Shown here: piece by piece, positions 17,537 to 26,097 of the stretch
How positions within the stretch are numbered: position 1 is the stretch's first letter
Layout: every line of letters starts with the position of its first letter
Source of the DNA: Paracoccus homiensis
Lineage (GTDB): Bacteria; Pseudomonadota; Alphaproteobacteria; Rhodobacterales; Rhodobacteraceae
Assembly (NCBI RefSeq): GCF_900111675.1
Contig: NZ_FOHO01000007.1
Coordinates: 1-64,000 of the forward strand
DNA length: 64,000 bases
Reading direction: 5' to 3'
Made by a program: the position numbers and the translations under genes
The notes under the pieces: generated by a model
The model's input: the letters and a program-made list of their open reading frames with translations, nothing else
Told to the model about the DNA's origin: nothing
Databases searched by the model: none

Positions 17537-18520
17537 ATGGACGATCTTCTGCAGCCGCTGACCGAAGGGAACCGCCGCGCCTTGTCGCGGGCGATCACCC
17601 TGATCGAATCGACCCGCCGCGATCACCGCGCCCGTGCCGTGGACCTGTTGTCGCAACTGCCCGACCGTCAGGCGCTGCGGATCGGGCTGTCGGGCACGCC
17701 GGGGGTCGGGAAATCCACCTTCATCGAGGCGTTCGGCACGATGCTGACCGAACAGGGGCTGCGGGTGGCGGTGCTGGCGGTCGATCCGTCCTCGGCCCGG
17801 TCGGGGGGCTCGATTCTGGGCGACAAGACCCGGATGGAGCATCTGTCCCGCAATCCGATGGCCTTCATCCGGCCATCGCCCTCGAACACGGAATTGGGCG
17901 GGGTGGCGCGGCGGACGCGCGAAACCGTCCGCCTGTGCGAGGCCGCAGGCTATGATGTGGTCCTGATCGAGACGGTCGGCGTCGGACAGTCCGAAACGCT
18001 GGTCGCGGAAATGTCGGATCTGTTCGTCCTGCTGCTGGCGCCTGCGGGCGGGGATGAATTGCAGGGCGTCAAGCGCGGCATCATGGAAATGGCCGATCTG
18101 ATTCTGGTCAACAAGGCCGATGGCGATCTGCTGGGCACAGCGCGGCGCACGGTCGCCGATTATGCCGGCGCATTGCGCCTGCTGCGCAAGCGCCTGCAGG
18201 ATCCCGAAGGGTTTCCCAAGGCGCTGCCGGTTTCCGCGGTCGAAGAGATCGGCCTGGACACGGCCTGGGCAGAGATGACCACGCTGGCCGATTGGCGCCG
18301 CGATCACGGGCATTTCGACGCCAATCGTGCGGCGCAGGCGCGGCACTGGTTCATGGCCGAACTTCGCGCCGGATTGCTGGCGCGACTGGATTGGCCTGAC
18401 GCCAGGGCGCGGCTGGCCGATCTGGGCGATGCGGTTGCGCGTGGCGATGCCGCACCCGGACAGGCGGCGGCCGACATGCTGGACTATCTGCGATCGACGC
18501 AGGTCACAAAACCGGATTAG
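17537..18520 (+). CDS. meaB: Methylmalonyl-CoA mutase-associated GTPase MeaB (ArgK type)
   Basis: A 327-residue G3E GTPase. The P-loop is SGTPGVGKST at 52-61, followed by AVDPSSARSGGSILGDKTRM and the switch segment LIETVGVGQSE. NKAD supplies base specificity. MeaB proteins load and protect adenosylcobalamin in methylmalonyl-CoA mutase. The mutase gene is not adjacent, so the partner is inferred from the family. It starts after GGAG and is divergent from the soxS-like gene across 234 bp in which I see no other gene. Confidence 0.92.
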   Translation: MDDLLQPLTEGNRRALSRAITLIESTRRDHRARAVDLLSQLPDRQALRIGLSGTPGVGKSTFIEAFGTMLTEQGLRVAVLAVDPSSARSGGSILGDKTRMEHLSRNPMAFIRPSPSNTELGGVARRTRETVRLCEAAGYDVVLIETVGVGQSETLVAEMSDLFVLLLAPAGGDELQGVKRGIMEMADLILVNKADGDLLGTARRTVADYAGALRLLRKRLQDPEGFPKALPVSAVEEIGLDTAWAEMTTLADWRRDHGHFDANRAAQARHWFMAELRAGLLARLDWPDARARLADLGDAVARGDAAPGQAAADMLDYLRSTQVTKPD

Positions 18521-18585
18521 ACGCCCGTTTTCGCGCCCCATTCATCCATGGATCGGGTAAACCGGGTCATGGAAAGGAGGCCGCC

Positions 18586-19689
18586 ATGCTTGGACTGCCC
18601 GATGATCAGATCCTGTATCGGGCGCTTGTCGCCCGCGATGCCGCCTATGAAGGGCGGGCGCTTGTCGGGGTGACGACGACCGGCATCTTCTGTCGTCTGA
18701 CCTGTCCGGCCCGCAAGCCGCGACCGGAAAACTGCCGCTGGTTCCCCGACGCGGATTCGGCTGTCGCGGCAGGGTTCCGGCCATGCCTGCGCTGCTCACC
18801 GACCGGCACCTCGGCCTTGGGCGAGGCAAGCGTGGCCCGTCTGCTGCCCTTGCTGGAGGCCGATCCCGGTCGCCGCTGGTCCGAGGCGGATCTGCGCGAT
18901 TTGGGGCTGGACCCATCGACCGTGCGCCGCGGGTTTCAGCGGCAATTCGGTCAAAGCTTCCTGCAGATGGCGCGGGCCGCGCGGCTGGGGCAGGGGTTGA
19001 AAACGGTATCGAAGGGGGCTGCCATGATCGACGCGCAACTGGATGCGGGCTTCGAATCGGCATCGGGCTTTCGTCAGGCCTTCGCCCGGCTTTTCGGCCA
19101 CAAGCCATGCGAATTGCGCAAGGACGCCGATCTGCGCGCCGACTGGATCGATTCGCCGCTTGGCGGCATGATCGCGATTGCGGATCAGACGCATCTGCAT
19201 CTACTGGAATTCGTCGACCGCAAGGCGCTGCCGGACGGGCTGCGCAAGCTGTCGGGCTTTGTCGAGGGGCGCATCGGTCTGGGCCGCAGCGCGGTGACCG
19301 ACCGAACCGAGGCGTGGCTGGACGCCTTTTTCAACGGGCGGCAGGGTCAGGTTGATGTCACGGTGAAACTGCACGGGACCCCTTTTCAGCAACGTGTGTG
19401 GCAGCAATTGCAGCGGATTCCGGCGGGCGAGACGCGCAGCTATGCCGCCTTGGCGCAGGAAATCGACCGCCCCGGCGCGGTCCGGGCCGTTGCCCGTGCC
19501 AATGCCACGAACCGTCTGGCATTGATCGTCCCCTGCCATCGCGTTATCGGCGCGGATGGCAGCATGACCGGCTATGCCGGCGGGCTGTGGCGCAAGGAAC
19601 GCCTGATCCAGATCGAGGCGCAGTATCGCCAAGGCACCGAAGCCGCCACGGGCGATTGCGGGGTTGACGGACAGTACCGGCTTGTGTAA
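18586..19689 (+). CDS. ada: Ada: methylated-DNA repair methyltransferase and transcription activator
   Basis: A 367-residue protein in three parts. The N-terminal Ada zinc domain carries C36, C40, C67 and C70, with the spacing of the E. coli cysteines that accept methyl groups from phosphotriesters. A degenerate AraC-type helix-turn-helix follows at about 85-175. The C-terminal O6-alkylguanine methyltransferase has PCHRVIG with the acceptor C317. It repairs alkylated DNA and, when methylated, activates the adaptive response. GGAGG lies 6 bases before the ATG. No alkA or alkB neighbour is present. Confidence 0.93.
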   Translation: MLGLPDDQILYRALVARDAAYEGRALVGVTTTGIFCRLTCPARKPRPENCRWFPDADSAVAAGFRPCLRCSPTGTSALGEASVARLLPLLEADPGRRWSEADLRDLGLDPSTVRRGFQRQFGQSFLQMARAARLGQGLKTVSKGAAMIDAQLDAGFESASGFRQAFARLFGHKPCELRKDADLRADWIDSPLGGMIAIADQTHLHLLEFVDRKALPDGLRKLSGFVEGRIGLGRSAVTDRTEAWLDAFFNGRQGQVDVTVKLHGTPFQQRVWQQLQRIPAGETRSYAALAQEIDRPGAVRAVARANATNRLALIVPCHRVIGADGSMTGYAGGLWRKERLIQIEAQYRQGTEAATGDCGVDGQYRLV

Positions 19690-19710
19690 TCACCCGCGAA
19701 CGGAATTTCC

Positions 19711-19734
19711 GGGCGCTGCCTCGCGGCGCCCTTT
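19711..19734 (+). terminator. Probable intrinsic terminator after ada
   Basis: GGGCGC (19711-19716) pairs with GCGCCC (19726-19731) around a 9-base loop and is followed by TTT. It separates ada from rpmB. Confidence 0.6.
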
Positions 19735-19796
19735 CACATTGGGTTGGACCCTCCCGCCGGGGACGCCCGTTACAAGCTGAGACGAAGGATAATCAC

Positions 19797-20096
19797 ATGT
19801 CGCGCGTCTGCGAACTGACCGGCAAAGGCCCGATGACCGGCAATAATGTCAGCCACGCCAACAACAAGACCCGTCGCCGGTTCCTGCCGAACCTGAACGA
19901 GGTCACGCTGACTTCTGAAAAAATGGGCCGCAGCTATGCGCTGCGCATTTCGGCCGCTGCCCTGCGCTCGGTTGATCACCGCGGTGGTCTGGACGAGTTT
20001 CTGGCAAAGGCGAAAGATGCCGAACTGTCGGATCGCGCCCTGAAGATCAAGCGCGAGATCGCCAAGAAAGAAGGCCCGGCCGAACTTCAGGCCTAA
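19797..20096 (+). CDS. rpmB: 50S ribosomal protein L28
   Basis: A 99-residue basic protein starting [20 protein letters not shown], the classic L28 N-terminus. [13 protein letters not shown] follows and a basic C-terminal extension usual for alphaproteobacteria closes it. GAAGGA lies upstream. Flanked by hairpin terminators on both sides, so it is probably its own transcription unit. rpmG is not next to it. Confidence 0.97.
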   Translation: MSRVCELTGKGPMTGNNVSHANNKTRRRFLPNLNEVTLTSEKMGRSYALRISAAALRSVDHRGGLDEFLAKAKDAELSDRALKIKREIAKKEGPAELQA

Positions 20097-20120
20097 GCCT
20101 TTCGGCACGACCGGCATTGC

Positions 20121-20142
20121 GCCCCGCCTTGGCGGGGCTTTT
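20121..20142 (+). terminator. Intrinsic terminator of rpmB
   Basis: A perfect 8-bp stem GCCCCGCC/GGCGGGGC with a TT loop (20121-20138) is followed by TTTT. Confidence 0.88.
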
Positions 20143-20186
20143 GCATGTGTGTTGCCGTTTCCGTCCTGTCGTGAAAGGCTGCGCCG

Positions 20187-20495
20187 ATGATGCTGCATGT
20201 GACCACGACCTGCCCCGATCTTGACAGCGCCCGATCCCTTGCGCGGGCGGCGCTGGATGCGCGTTTGGCGGCCTGCGCGAATATCAAGCCCGGTCTTGTC
20301 AGCCTGTTTCACTGGCAGGGCAGGATCGAAGAAGAGGCCGAGGTTCAGCTGGTTCTGAAAACCAGCGACCTTCGCCGCGCCGGGTTGGTCGCGCTGATCG
20401 AGGCGCAGCACCCCTATGATGTGCCGGTGATCACATGGGACGCCGTTGCCACGACGCAGGCTGCGGCAGATTGGCTTCTGGCCGAAACTCTGTGA
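20187..20495 (+). CDS. cutA: Divalent cation tolerance protein CutA
   Basis: A 102-residue ferredoxin-like small protein that forms trimers in this family. Signatures are LAACANIKPG, SLFHWQGRIEEEAEVQLVLK and HPYDVPVITW. It was first linked to copper tolerance in E. coli, though its biochemical role is unsettled. Here it precedes a small exported protein and a PCuAC-type copper chaperone, which fits a copper theme. The gap to the next gene is 17 bp, so co-transcription is likely. Confidence 0.92.
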   Translation: MMLHVTTTCPDLDSARSLARAALDARLAACANIKPGLVSLFHWQGRIEEEAEVQLVLKTSDLRRAGLVALIEAQHPYDVPVITWDAVATTQAAADWLLAETL

Positions 20496-20512
20496 TCGGA
20501 TAGCCTGCACCG

Positions 20513-20869
20513 ATGACCCCGCTGCTGCGCCTTTCCCTGATTCTTGTCCTGATGCTGACCGGCATCGGGCTGGGCGCTGCGCGTGGAACGGTGCAGATCG
20601 GCGGGCGGGTGGTCATCTGCACGGGCGAAGGCGTGGTCACGCGCCAGATCCCCGGCGCACCGGCACCGGTTTCCCATGTCTGCCCGGATATGGCGCTTGC
20701 GCTGATGGCCGGTTTGGCGCCCGAACAGCCGCAGCCCATGGCGCGGCGTGGTACGACAGACATCCAGTTCACCCTTGGCGACGATCACGGTCATTCCCGG
20801 CCTGTTCCGTCCTCGCGGGCACGTGGCCCGCCCGCCATTGCGGTGCCCGACGACATATCCCTGATTTGA
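20513..20869 (+). CDS. Small exported protein, DUF2946-like, copper-associated context
   Basis: A 118-residue protein with a hydrophobic N-terminal segment (about 5-22, LRLSLILVLMLTGIGLG) that reads as a signal peptide or anchor. Two cysteines (VICTGEG and HVCPDM), the motif GDDHGHS and a proline-rich end follow. It resembles the small DUF2946-type proteins that accompany copper chaperones, but I cannot confirm the family from sequence alone. It lies between cutA and the PCuAC gene, and its stop is 17 bases before the PCuAC start. Confidence 0.65.
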   Translation: MTPLLRLSLILVLMLTGIGLGAARGTVQIGGRVVICTGEGVVTRQIPGAPAPVSHVCPDMALALMAGLAPEQPQPMARRGTTDIQFTLGDDHGHSRPVPSSRARGPPAIAVPDDISLI

Positions 20870-20886
20870 TGAACTGGAAGAAACCG

Positions 20887-21393
20887 ATGAAATTTTTCGC
20901 TATTCTGGCGACTGCTGCCGTTCTGTCGCCCATCGCCGCCGTCGCCCATGATGCCATCGACGTCGTCGATGCCTATGCGCGCGGGGCCAATCCCAAGGCC
21001 GGAGCCGCCTTCATGGTTCTGGACAACCACCGCGAGGTTGCCTGCACGCTGGTCGGTGTGTCCTCGGACGCGGCGGCCAAGACCAAGCTGCACACCCATA
21101 CCGAGGTCGAGGGCGTCATGAAGATGCATGCGATCGAAGGCGGGATCGAGGTGCCGCCCGGGTCAAAGCACGCGCTTCAGCGTGGTGGCGATCACGTCAT
21201 GCTGATGGGCCTGACCGCACCGCTTGAGGATGGCATGACCGTCGCCCTGACGCTGGATTTCGGCGATTGCGGCACGCAGAAGATCGATGTGCCGGTCGAT
21301 AATCAGCGTGCGGATGATCACGCGCAGACGCCGCATGACGATCACGCGGCCCATGAGGGGCATGAGGGCCACGAAGGCCACGCGGATCACTGA
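20887..21393 (+). CDS. Periplasmic copper chaperone PCuAC with His-rich tail
   Basis: A 168-residue exported protein. The signal peptide ends near AAVAHDA (about 20). Copper ligands follow the family pattern: H69, M80, H103 and M105 (H-x10-M-x22-H-x-M). From about residue 144 comes an extra tail, DDHAQTPHDDHAAHEGHEGH and on, with eight histidines in 25 residues. PCuAC delivers Cu(I) to the CuA or CuB site of cytochrome oxidases. ATG 20887 has GGAAG 6 bases upstream; an ATG at 20869 (MNWKKPMKFF) overlapping the previous stop is an alternative with a more basic N-terminus. Confidence 0.88.
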   Translation: MKFFAILATAAVLSPIAAVAHDAIDVVDAYARGANPKAGAAFMVLDNHREVACTLVGVSSDAAAKTKLHTHTEVEGVMKMHAIEGGIEVPPGSKHALQRGGDHVMLMGLTAPLEDGMTVALTLDFGDCGTQKIDVPVDNQRADDHAQTPHDDHAAHEGHEGHEGHADH

Positions 21394-21399
21394 TTTCCG

Positions 21400-21425
21400 G
21401 CGCGGCGGTTCCCGGATCGCCGCGC
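21400..21425 (+). terminator. Stable hairpin after the PCuAC gene, possible terminator
   Basis: GCGCGGCG (21400-21407) and CGCCGCGC (21418-21425) form a perfect 8-bp stem with a 10-base loop, seven bases after the stop. There is no T tract, so termination is uncertain. Confidence 0.45.
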
Positions 21426-21565
21426 AGCCCCGCGCGGGATTGTGACCTGATCGCACCCAACTTGGCGTGAACTGTCCGGCATTGTTGCGGTTGAGTTGCC
21501 ATCTGACCGCTATTCGCGGTATTTATGGACCAAACAGGAACACGAGTAGTTAGCAGGACAATCCG

Positions 21566-22135
21566 ATGAACCGTCGTCAGTTGATGTCGCTGGCCTTGCC
21601 GCTGATCGCAGCCCCGTCGCTGGCGCTTGCGCAGGTCGAACAGGTCACTCAGGCCGCCGCCACCCGCGATCCCTATGCCCCGACCGAAGTCTCGATCCGC
21701 AAGGATTTTGAAGTCGGCAGTATCGTGGTCGTCAGCAAGGATTTCTTCCTGTACCACGTGATCGCGCCGGGCCGGGCTATCCGTTATGGCGTGGCCGTAG
21801 GCCGCGATGAGCTGGTCTGGAAGGGCAAGGCCACGATTGGCCGCAAGACCGAGTGGCCGGGTTGGACCCCCACGCAGTCCATGATCGAACGGAATCCCGG
21901 TGCCTATGCGAAATGGGCCAATGGGATGCCCGGCGGTCCGCGCAATCCCCTGGGCGCGCGCGCCCTGTATCTTTATGACGCCAAGGGCCGCGATACCGCG
22001 ATCCGCATTCATGGCACGACCGATCCCGGTTCGATTGGCCGCGCGGTCTCGAATGGTTGCCTGCGGATGCGCAACGAGGCTGTCATGAGCCTTTATGACA
22101 AGGTGCCGGTCGGCACGCCCGTCTACGTTTATTGA
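21566..22135 (+). CDS. L,D-transpeptidase (YkuD family), exported
   Basis: A 189-residue protein with an N-terminal signal (RRQLMSLALPLIAAPSLALA). The YkuD domain has its catalytic motif at H149-x-x... SNGCLRM, with the nucleophile C165 and H149 in IRIHGTTDPGSIG. It would cross-link peptidoglycan through 3-3 bonds or anchor proteins to it. The length is typical for the short single-domain versions common in this family. Its 3' end overlaps possible starts of mnmH. Confidence 0.9.
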   Translation: MNRRQLMSLALPLIAAPSLALAQVEQVTQAAATRDPYAPTEVSIRKDFEVGSIVVVSKDFFLYHVIAPGRAIRYGVAVGRDELVWKGKATIGRKTEWPGWTPTQSMIERNPGAYAKWANGMPGGPRNPLGARALYLYDAKGRDTAIRIHGTTDPGSIGRAVSNGCLRMRNEAVMSLYDKVPVGTPVYVY

Positions 22136-22142
22136 GGCGGGC

Positions 22143-23192
22143 TTGAAGGTCAGCAGCGTCACGGACCCCGCATTCGCGGGGTTCGACGACATTATCGACG
22201 TTCGTGCACCGTCCGAATTTGCCGAAGATCACCTGCCCGGCGCGATCAATCTGCCGGTGCTGGATGATGCAGAGCGAGCGTGCGTGGGCACGATCTATAA
22301 ACAGGTCTCGCCTTTCGATGCGCGCAAGGCCGGCGCAGCCCTGGTTGCAGCAAATGCGGCCCGGCATATCGCGGGTCCCTTGGCGGATCGCGATGGCGGC
22401 TGGAAGGCGCTGATCTATTGTTGGCGCGGCGGTCAGCGGTCGGGCAGCTTCAGCACCATCCTTGGTCAGATCGGCTGGCGCGTGCAGCGGCTGGAGGGTG
22501 GCTACAAGGCGTGGCGCGGGCTGGTGGTGGATCTGGTCCAGAACGGATCGATCGCCGCGCCGGCGGTGGTACTGGATGGCAATACCGGTAGCGCAAAGAC
22601 CGCGATCCTGCACCGCCTTGCGGCGCGTGGCGTCCAGATTCTGGACCTGGAGGGGCTGGCCCGGCATCGTGGCAGTCTGTTCGGCGCGGTCGAGGGAGGT
22701 CAGCCCAGCCAGAAGATGTTCGAGGGTCGGTTGGCGGTTGCGATGCAGCAATTGGACCCGGCGCGACCTGTGGTGATCGAGGCGGAAAGCAGTCGTATCG
22801 GGCAGGTGACGGTGCCGAAGGCGGTGTGGAAATCGCTATGCGAGGCGCCGCGGATCCGGTTGGAAATTCCGGTCGAGGCGCGGGCCGAATATTCGGCCCA
22901 TGATTACGCCGATGTTGCGGCCGATCCGGCACGTTTGCAGGATATCATTGCGTTACTGGCGCCACTGCATCCGCGCGACAGGATCGACGCCTGGCAGGAT
23001 CTGGCCCGCGAGGGCGCGTGGCGCGAACTGGCCGAAGATCTGATGCGCATGCATTACGACCCGCGCTATCTGCGGCATCGGTCCCGCTATGCCGCGCGGG
23101 AAAAGGCCGTGGTGCGCCTGCATGATCTGCGCGATCTGGAGGCGGCGGCGGGGCAGGTCGAAGGCGCGATGTCGCGCGTGATCTGCGGCTGA
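22143..23192 (+). CDS. mnmH: tRNA 2-selenouridine synthase MnmH (SelU/YbbB)
   Basis: A 349-residue enzyme that replaces sulfur of 2-thiouridine at the wobble position of tRNA by selenium, via a geranylated intermediate. A rhodanese domain (about 10-125) holds the catalytic cysteine C93 in IYCWRGGQRSGS. A P-loop domain begins with LDGNTGSAKTAIL (146-153 core). I chose the TTG at 22143 because family members start about 17-20 residues before IDVRAPSEF and GAGG lies just upstream; an ATG at 22095 would add 16 residues overlapping the previous gene. selD is not in the window, so selenophosphate supply is unproven. Confidence 0.9.
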   Translation: MKVSSVTDPAFAGFDDIIDVRAPSEFAEDHLPGAINLPVLDDAERACVGTIYKQVSPFDARKAGAALVAANAARHIAGPLADRDGGWKALIYCWRGGQRSGSFSTILGQIGWRVQRLEGGYKAWRGLVVDLVQNGSIAAPAVVLDGNTGSAKTAILHRLAARGVQILDLEGLARHRGSLFGAVEGGQPSQKMFEGRLAVAMQQLDPARPVVIEAESSRIGQVTVPKAVWKSLCEAPRIRLEIPVEARAEYSAHDYADVAADPARLQDIIALLAPLHPRDRIDAWQDLAREGAWRELAEDLMRMHYDPRYLRHRSRYAAREKAVVRLHDLRDLEAAAGQVEGAMSRVICG

Positions 23193-23201
23193 CATGCGAA
23201 A

Positions 23202-23225
23202 CCGCCGGGGCAGGGCCTCCGGCGG
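23202..23225. terminator. Hairpin between convergent mnmH and punA
   Basis: CCGCCGG (23202-23208) and CCGGCGG (23219-23225) form a perfect 7-bp stem in the 58-bp convergent gap. Its right arm is shared with the repeat at 23216-23246. It could end transcription from either side. Confidence 0.5.
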
Positions 23226-23246
23226 GGGTATTTCGGCAAAGAAGAA
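23216..23246 (+). repeat. Intergenic repeat, copy 1 (GGGGTATTT-N4-AAAGAAGAA)
   Basis: CCTCCGGCG followed by GGGGTATTT (23225-23233), CGGC and AAAGAAGAA (23238-23246). The two 9-base blocks are identical to those of the two copies at 39670-39730, while the four bases between differ. It sits in the gap between the ends of mnmH and punA. Confidence 0.75.
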
Positions 23247-23250
23247 GCGG

Positions 23251-24051
23251 TCAGCCGTCGCGGAGAAAACGACGCAGCACGGCCTCGAGTTTCGACGCGC
23301 CGATCGGGGCCATGGCCTTGGTATGGTCATGGCTGATCGATTCGTCGCTGAGCCCCGCGCCCATATTGGTGATCACGGAAATCGCGGCACAGCGCAGGCC
23401 GAGGAAGCGGCCAAGGATGATTTCGGGCACGGTGGACATGCCGACCGCATCCGCGCCAAGGGTGCGGGCCGCGCGGATTTCGGCTGGGGTTTCGAAACTG
23501 GGGCCTGAAAACCAGCAATAGACGCCATCGGGCAGCTGAATGTTTTCAGCCAGGGCCGCGGCGGTCAGCGCGTCGCGCATCTGGCTGTCATGGGCCTGCG
23601 TCATCGGCACGAAACGCGCGTCGGATCTTTCGCCGATCAGGGGATTGGTTCCGGCGAAGGCGATGTGATCGCTGAGCAGCATCAGATCGCCCGGCGCGAT
23701 ATCGGGGCGCAGGGATCCGGCGGCATTGGTCAGGATCAGCTTGTCGGTGCCAAGCGCGGCCAGCACCTCGAGCGGGAGGCGCATGGCGTCGGCGCGACCG
23801 GATTCGTAATAATGCGACCGTCCGCCGAACACGGCCACCCGGCGGCCTTCCAGTGTGCCGATGACAAGCTGGGGCACGTGGCCCGACACGCCTGCATGCG
23901 GAAAGCCCGGGAGATCGTCATAGGGGATCGCGACGCCGTCGATCTGGGCGGACAGGTGTCCGAGGCCCGATCCCAGGATCAGGCCGTATTCGGGGGCGTC
24001 CGATCCGGCGCGGTCGCGGATCAGTTGGGCAAGCTCAGCGCTCTTTGACAT
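23251..24051 (-). CDS. punA: Purine nucleoside phosphorylase
   Basis: A 266-residue trimeric-type phosphorylase. Signatures are LILGSGLGHLS, the phosphate-binding GRSHYYE, LTNAAGSL, the purine-site segment CWFSGPSFETPAEIRA and GMSTVPEII. It cleaves purine nucleosides (inosine, guanosine, xanthosine or their deoxy forms) to base and ribose-1-phosphate. It is the last gene of the nucleoside transport operon and overlaps the upstream permease by 17 bases, so uptake and salvage are produced together. Confidence 0.92.
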   Translation of the reverse strand: MSKSAELAQLIRDRAGSDAPEYGLILGSGLGHLSAQIDGVAIPYDDLPGFPHAGVSGHVPQLVIGTLEGRRVAVFGGRSHYYESGRADAMRLPLEVLAALGTDKLILTNAAGSLRPDIAPGDLMLLSDHIAFAGTNPLIGERSDARFVPMTQAHDSQMRDALTAAALAENIQLPDGVYCWFSGPSFETPAEIRAARTLGADAVGMSTVPEIILGRFLGLRCAAISVITNMGAGLSDESISHDHTKAMAPIGASKLEAVLRRFLRDG

Positions 24052-25000
24052 AGGGCTCTCCTCCGGCGCGCGGGGGAATGGCGCGTCCGACGAAACCGGC
24101 CAGGATGATGACCGTCAGGATATAGGGCAGGGCGTTCATGAACATCGAGGGGATGGTGATGACGCCCAGATCGAGATTGGGATAGCGGTTGGCGATGGCC
24201 TCGAGCAGGCCGAAGAGAAAGGTCGCGCCAAGTGCGCTGACCGGGCGCCATTTGGCGAAGATCAGCGCGGCCAGGGCGATGAAACCGCGACCGGCGGTCA
24301 TTTCCTTGACGAAGCCCGCCGAGAGGCCGGTTGCCAGATAGGCCCCGGCCAGGCCACACAGCACGCCCGCGATGATCACCGCGACAAACCGCAGGCGCGT
24401 CACCGAGACACCGGCGGTATCGACCGATGCGGGGTTTTCGCCGACCGCACGCAGGCGCAGGCCGAACCGGGTCCGGAACAGCACCCACCATGTCAGCGGA
24501 ACGCAGAGGAATGCGACATAGACCAGGATCGTGTGACCCGAGATCAGGTCGGCATAGATCGGTCCAAGCAGCGGCACATCGCGCAGCGTTTCCGCGAAGG
24601 GCAGGGTGATTTCACCGAAACGGCCGCCCCCGGTCAGCGCCGGGGTCCGCCCGCCAAGGCCGAAGATCTTGATGCCCAGCAGCACCGTCATGCCTGAGGC
24701 AAGAAAGTTGATCGCCACGCCCGAGATCAGCTGATTGCCGCGGAAGGTGATCGAGGCCAGCCCGTGGATCAGCGACAGCAGCATTGCCCCGCCGATCCCC
24801 GCAAGAAGACCCAGCCAAGGGCTGCCGGTGACAAAGGCGATCGAGGCCGAGGTGAAGGCGGCCATCAGCATCTTGCCTTCCAGCCCGATATCGAACACGC
24901 CCGAGCGTTCCGAATACAGCCCGGCCAGACAGGCCAGCAGCAGCGGCGTCATCAGGCGGACGGCGGAATCCAGGATCTGGATGATCGTCGGGAAATCCAT
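24035..25000 (-). CDS. Nucleoside ABC transporter permease 2
   Basis: A 321-residue inner membrane permease of the BPD-transp 2 superfamily, with about 8-10 hydrophobic helices. The conserved segments GLYSERSGVFDIGLEGKML and GENPASVDTAGV are typical of the second permease of BMP-type nucleoside importers. It overlaps permease 1 by one base and punA by 17 bases. Confidence 0.9.
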   Translation of the reverse strand: MDFPTIIQILDSAVRLMTPLLLACLAGLYSERSGVFDIGLEGKMLMAAFTSASIAFVTGSPWLGLLAGIGGAMLLSLIHGLASITFRGNQLISGVAINFLASGMTVLLGIKIFGLGGRTPALTGGGRFGEITLPFAETLRDVPLLGPIYADLISGHTILVYVAFLCVPLTWWVLFRTRFGLRLRAVGENPASVDTAGVSVTRLRFVAVIIAGVLCGLAGAYLATGLSAGFVKEMTAGRGFIALAALIFAKWRPVSALGATFLFGLLEAIANRYPNLDLGVITIPSMFMNALPYILTVIILAGFVGRAIPPRAGGEPYVKER

Positions 25001-26097
25001 CAGCCATTCCCCAGTTTGCGCATCGACAGGAAGATCCGTTCCAGAGGCATGCGCACCATGTTGTCCAGCGCGCCGGTGAACAGGATGACCAGAGCCTGAA
25101 TGACGACGATCAGTTCACGCGGGATCGAGGTCCACAGCGCAAGCTCGCCCCCGCCCTGATAGAGAAAGCCGAACAGCAGCGCCGCAAGGAACACGCCGAA
25201 CGGGTGATTGCGGCCCATCAGCGCCACGGCGATGCCGATGAAGCCCGCACCCTCGACCGCGTTCAGGACCAGACGCTCGGCCTCGCCCATGACATTGTTG
25301 ATGGCCATCAGACCGGCCAGCGCGCCCGAGATCAGCATGGTGATGACGATGATGCGAACCGGGTTGATGCCCGCATAGCGCGCGGCGGGTTCGGACCGGC
25401 CGAAGGCGCGGATCTCATAGCCCAGACGCGTGCGCCAGATCAGCAGCCAGACCAGGACGCAGGCCAGCATCGCGATGAAGAAGGTGATGTTGACCGGCGT
25501 GTTCTTGCCCCATTCGATGCCGAGCCCGGCTGCCATGTCGGCAAGCGAGGGCAGGTGCGCACCCTCGGGAAAACGGGCCGAGGCGGGGTCCATGCTGCCC
25601 ACGGGGCGCAGGATGTTGACCAGGACATAGTTCAGCAACGCGGCGGCGATGAAGTTGAACATGATGGTCGTGATCACGATATGGCTGCCGCGCTTGGCTT
25701 GCAGCCAGGCGGGGATCAGTGCCCATAGCGCGCCGAACAGGGCCGCGCCGATCATCGCGGCGGGCAGGGCGATGCCCCAATGCGGCCAAGGCAGCGCCAG
25801 TGCGACCAGCGCCACGCCAAGGCCGCCCAGCATCGCCTGACCCTCGCCGCCGATATTGAACAGGCTGGCGTGATAGGCGACCGCGACCGCGAGACCGGTG
25901 AAGATAAAATTGGTGGTATAGTACAGCGTGAAGCCCCAGCCATAGCTGGAGCCAAGCGCCCCATCGACCATCGTCTTCAGGGCCTCGGTCGGGCTTTCCC
26001 CGATCGCCAGGATCACCAGCGCCGAGATCGCCATCGCCAGCACCAGCGAGATCAGCGGCGTCAGGATGACATCGGCCCATTTCGGCATCTTGTCCAT
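25000..26097 (-). CDS. Nucleoside ABC transporter permease 1
   Basis: A 365-residue inner membrane permease. The long first cytoplasmic and periplasmic portion and the motif SLFNIGGEGQAMLGG are hallmarks of the larger permease in this transporter type. The EAA-like segment is RAFGRSEPAARYAGI. It partners with permease 2 to form the channel. Its start overlaps the ATPase stop by one base. Confidence 0.9.
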   Translation of the reverse strand: MDKMPKWADVILTPLISLVLAMAISALVILAIGESPTEALKTMVDGALGSSYGWGFTLYYTTNFIFTGLAVAVAYHASLFNIGGEGQAMLGGLGVALVALALPWPHWGIALPAAMIGAALFGALWALIPAWLQAKRGSHIVITTIMFNFIAAALLNYVLVNILRPVGSMDPASARFPEGAHLPSLADMAAGLGIEWGKNTPVNITFFIAMLACVLVWLLIWRTRLGYEIRAFGRSEPAARYAGINPVRIIVITMLISGALAGLMAINNVMGEAERLVLNAVEGAGFIGIAVALMGRNHPFGVFLAALLFGFLYQGGGELALWTSIPRELIVVIQALVILFTGALDNMVRMPLERIFLSMRKLGNG

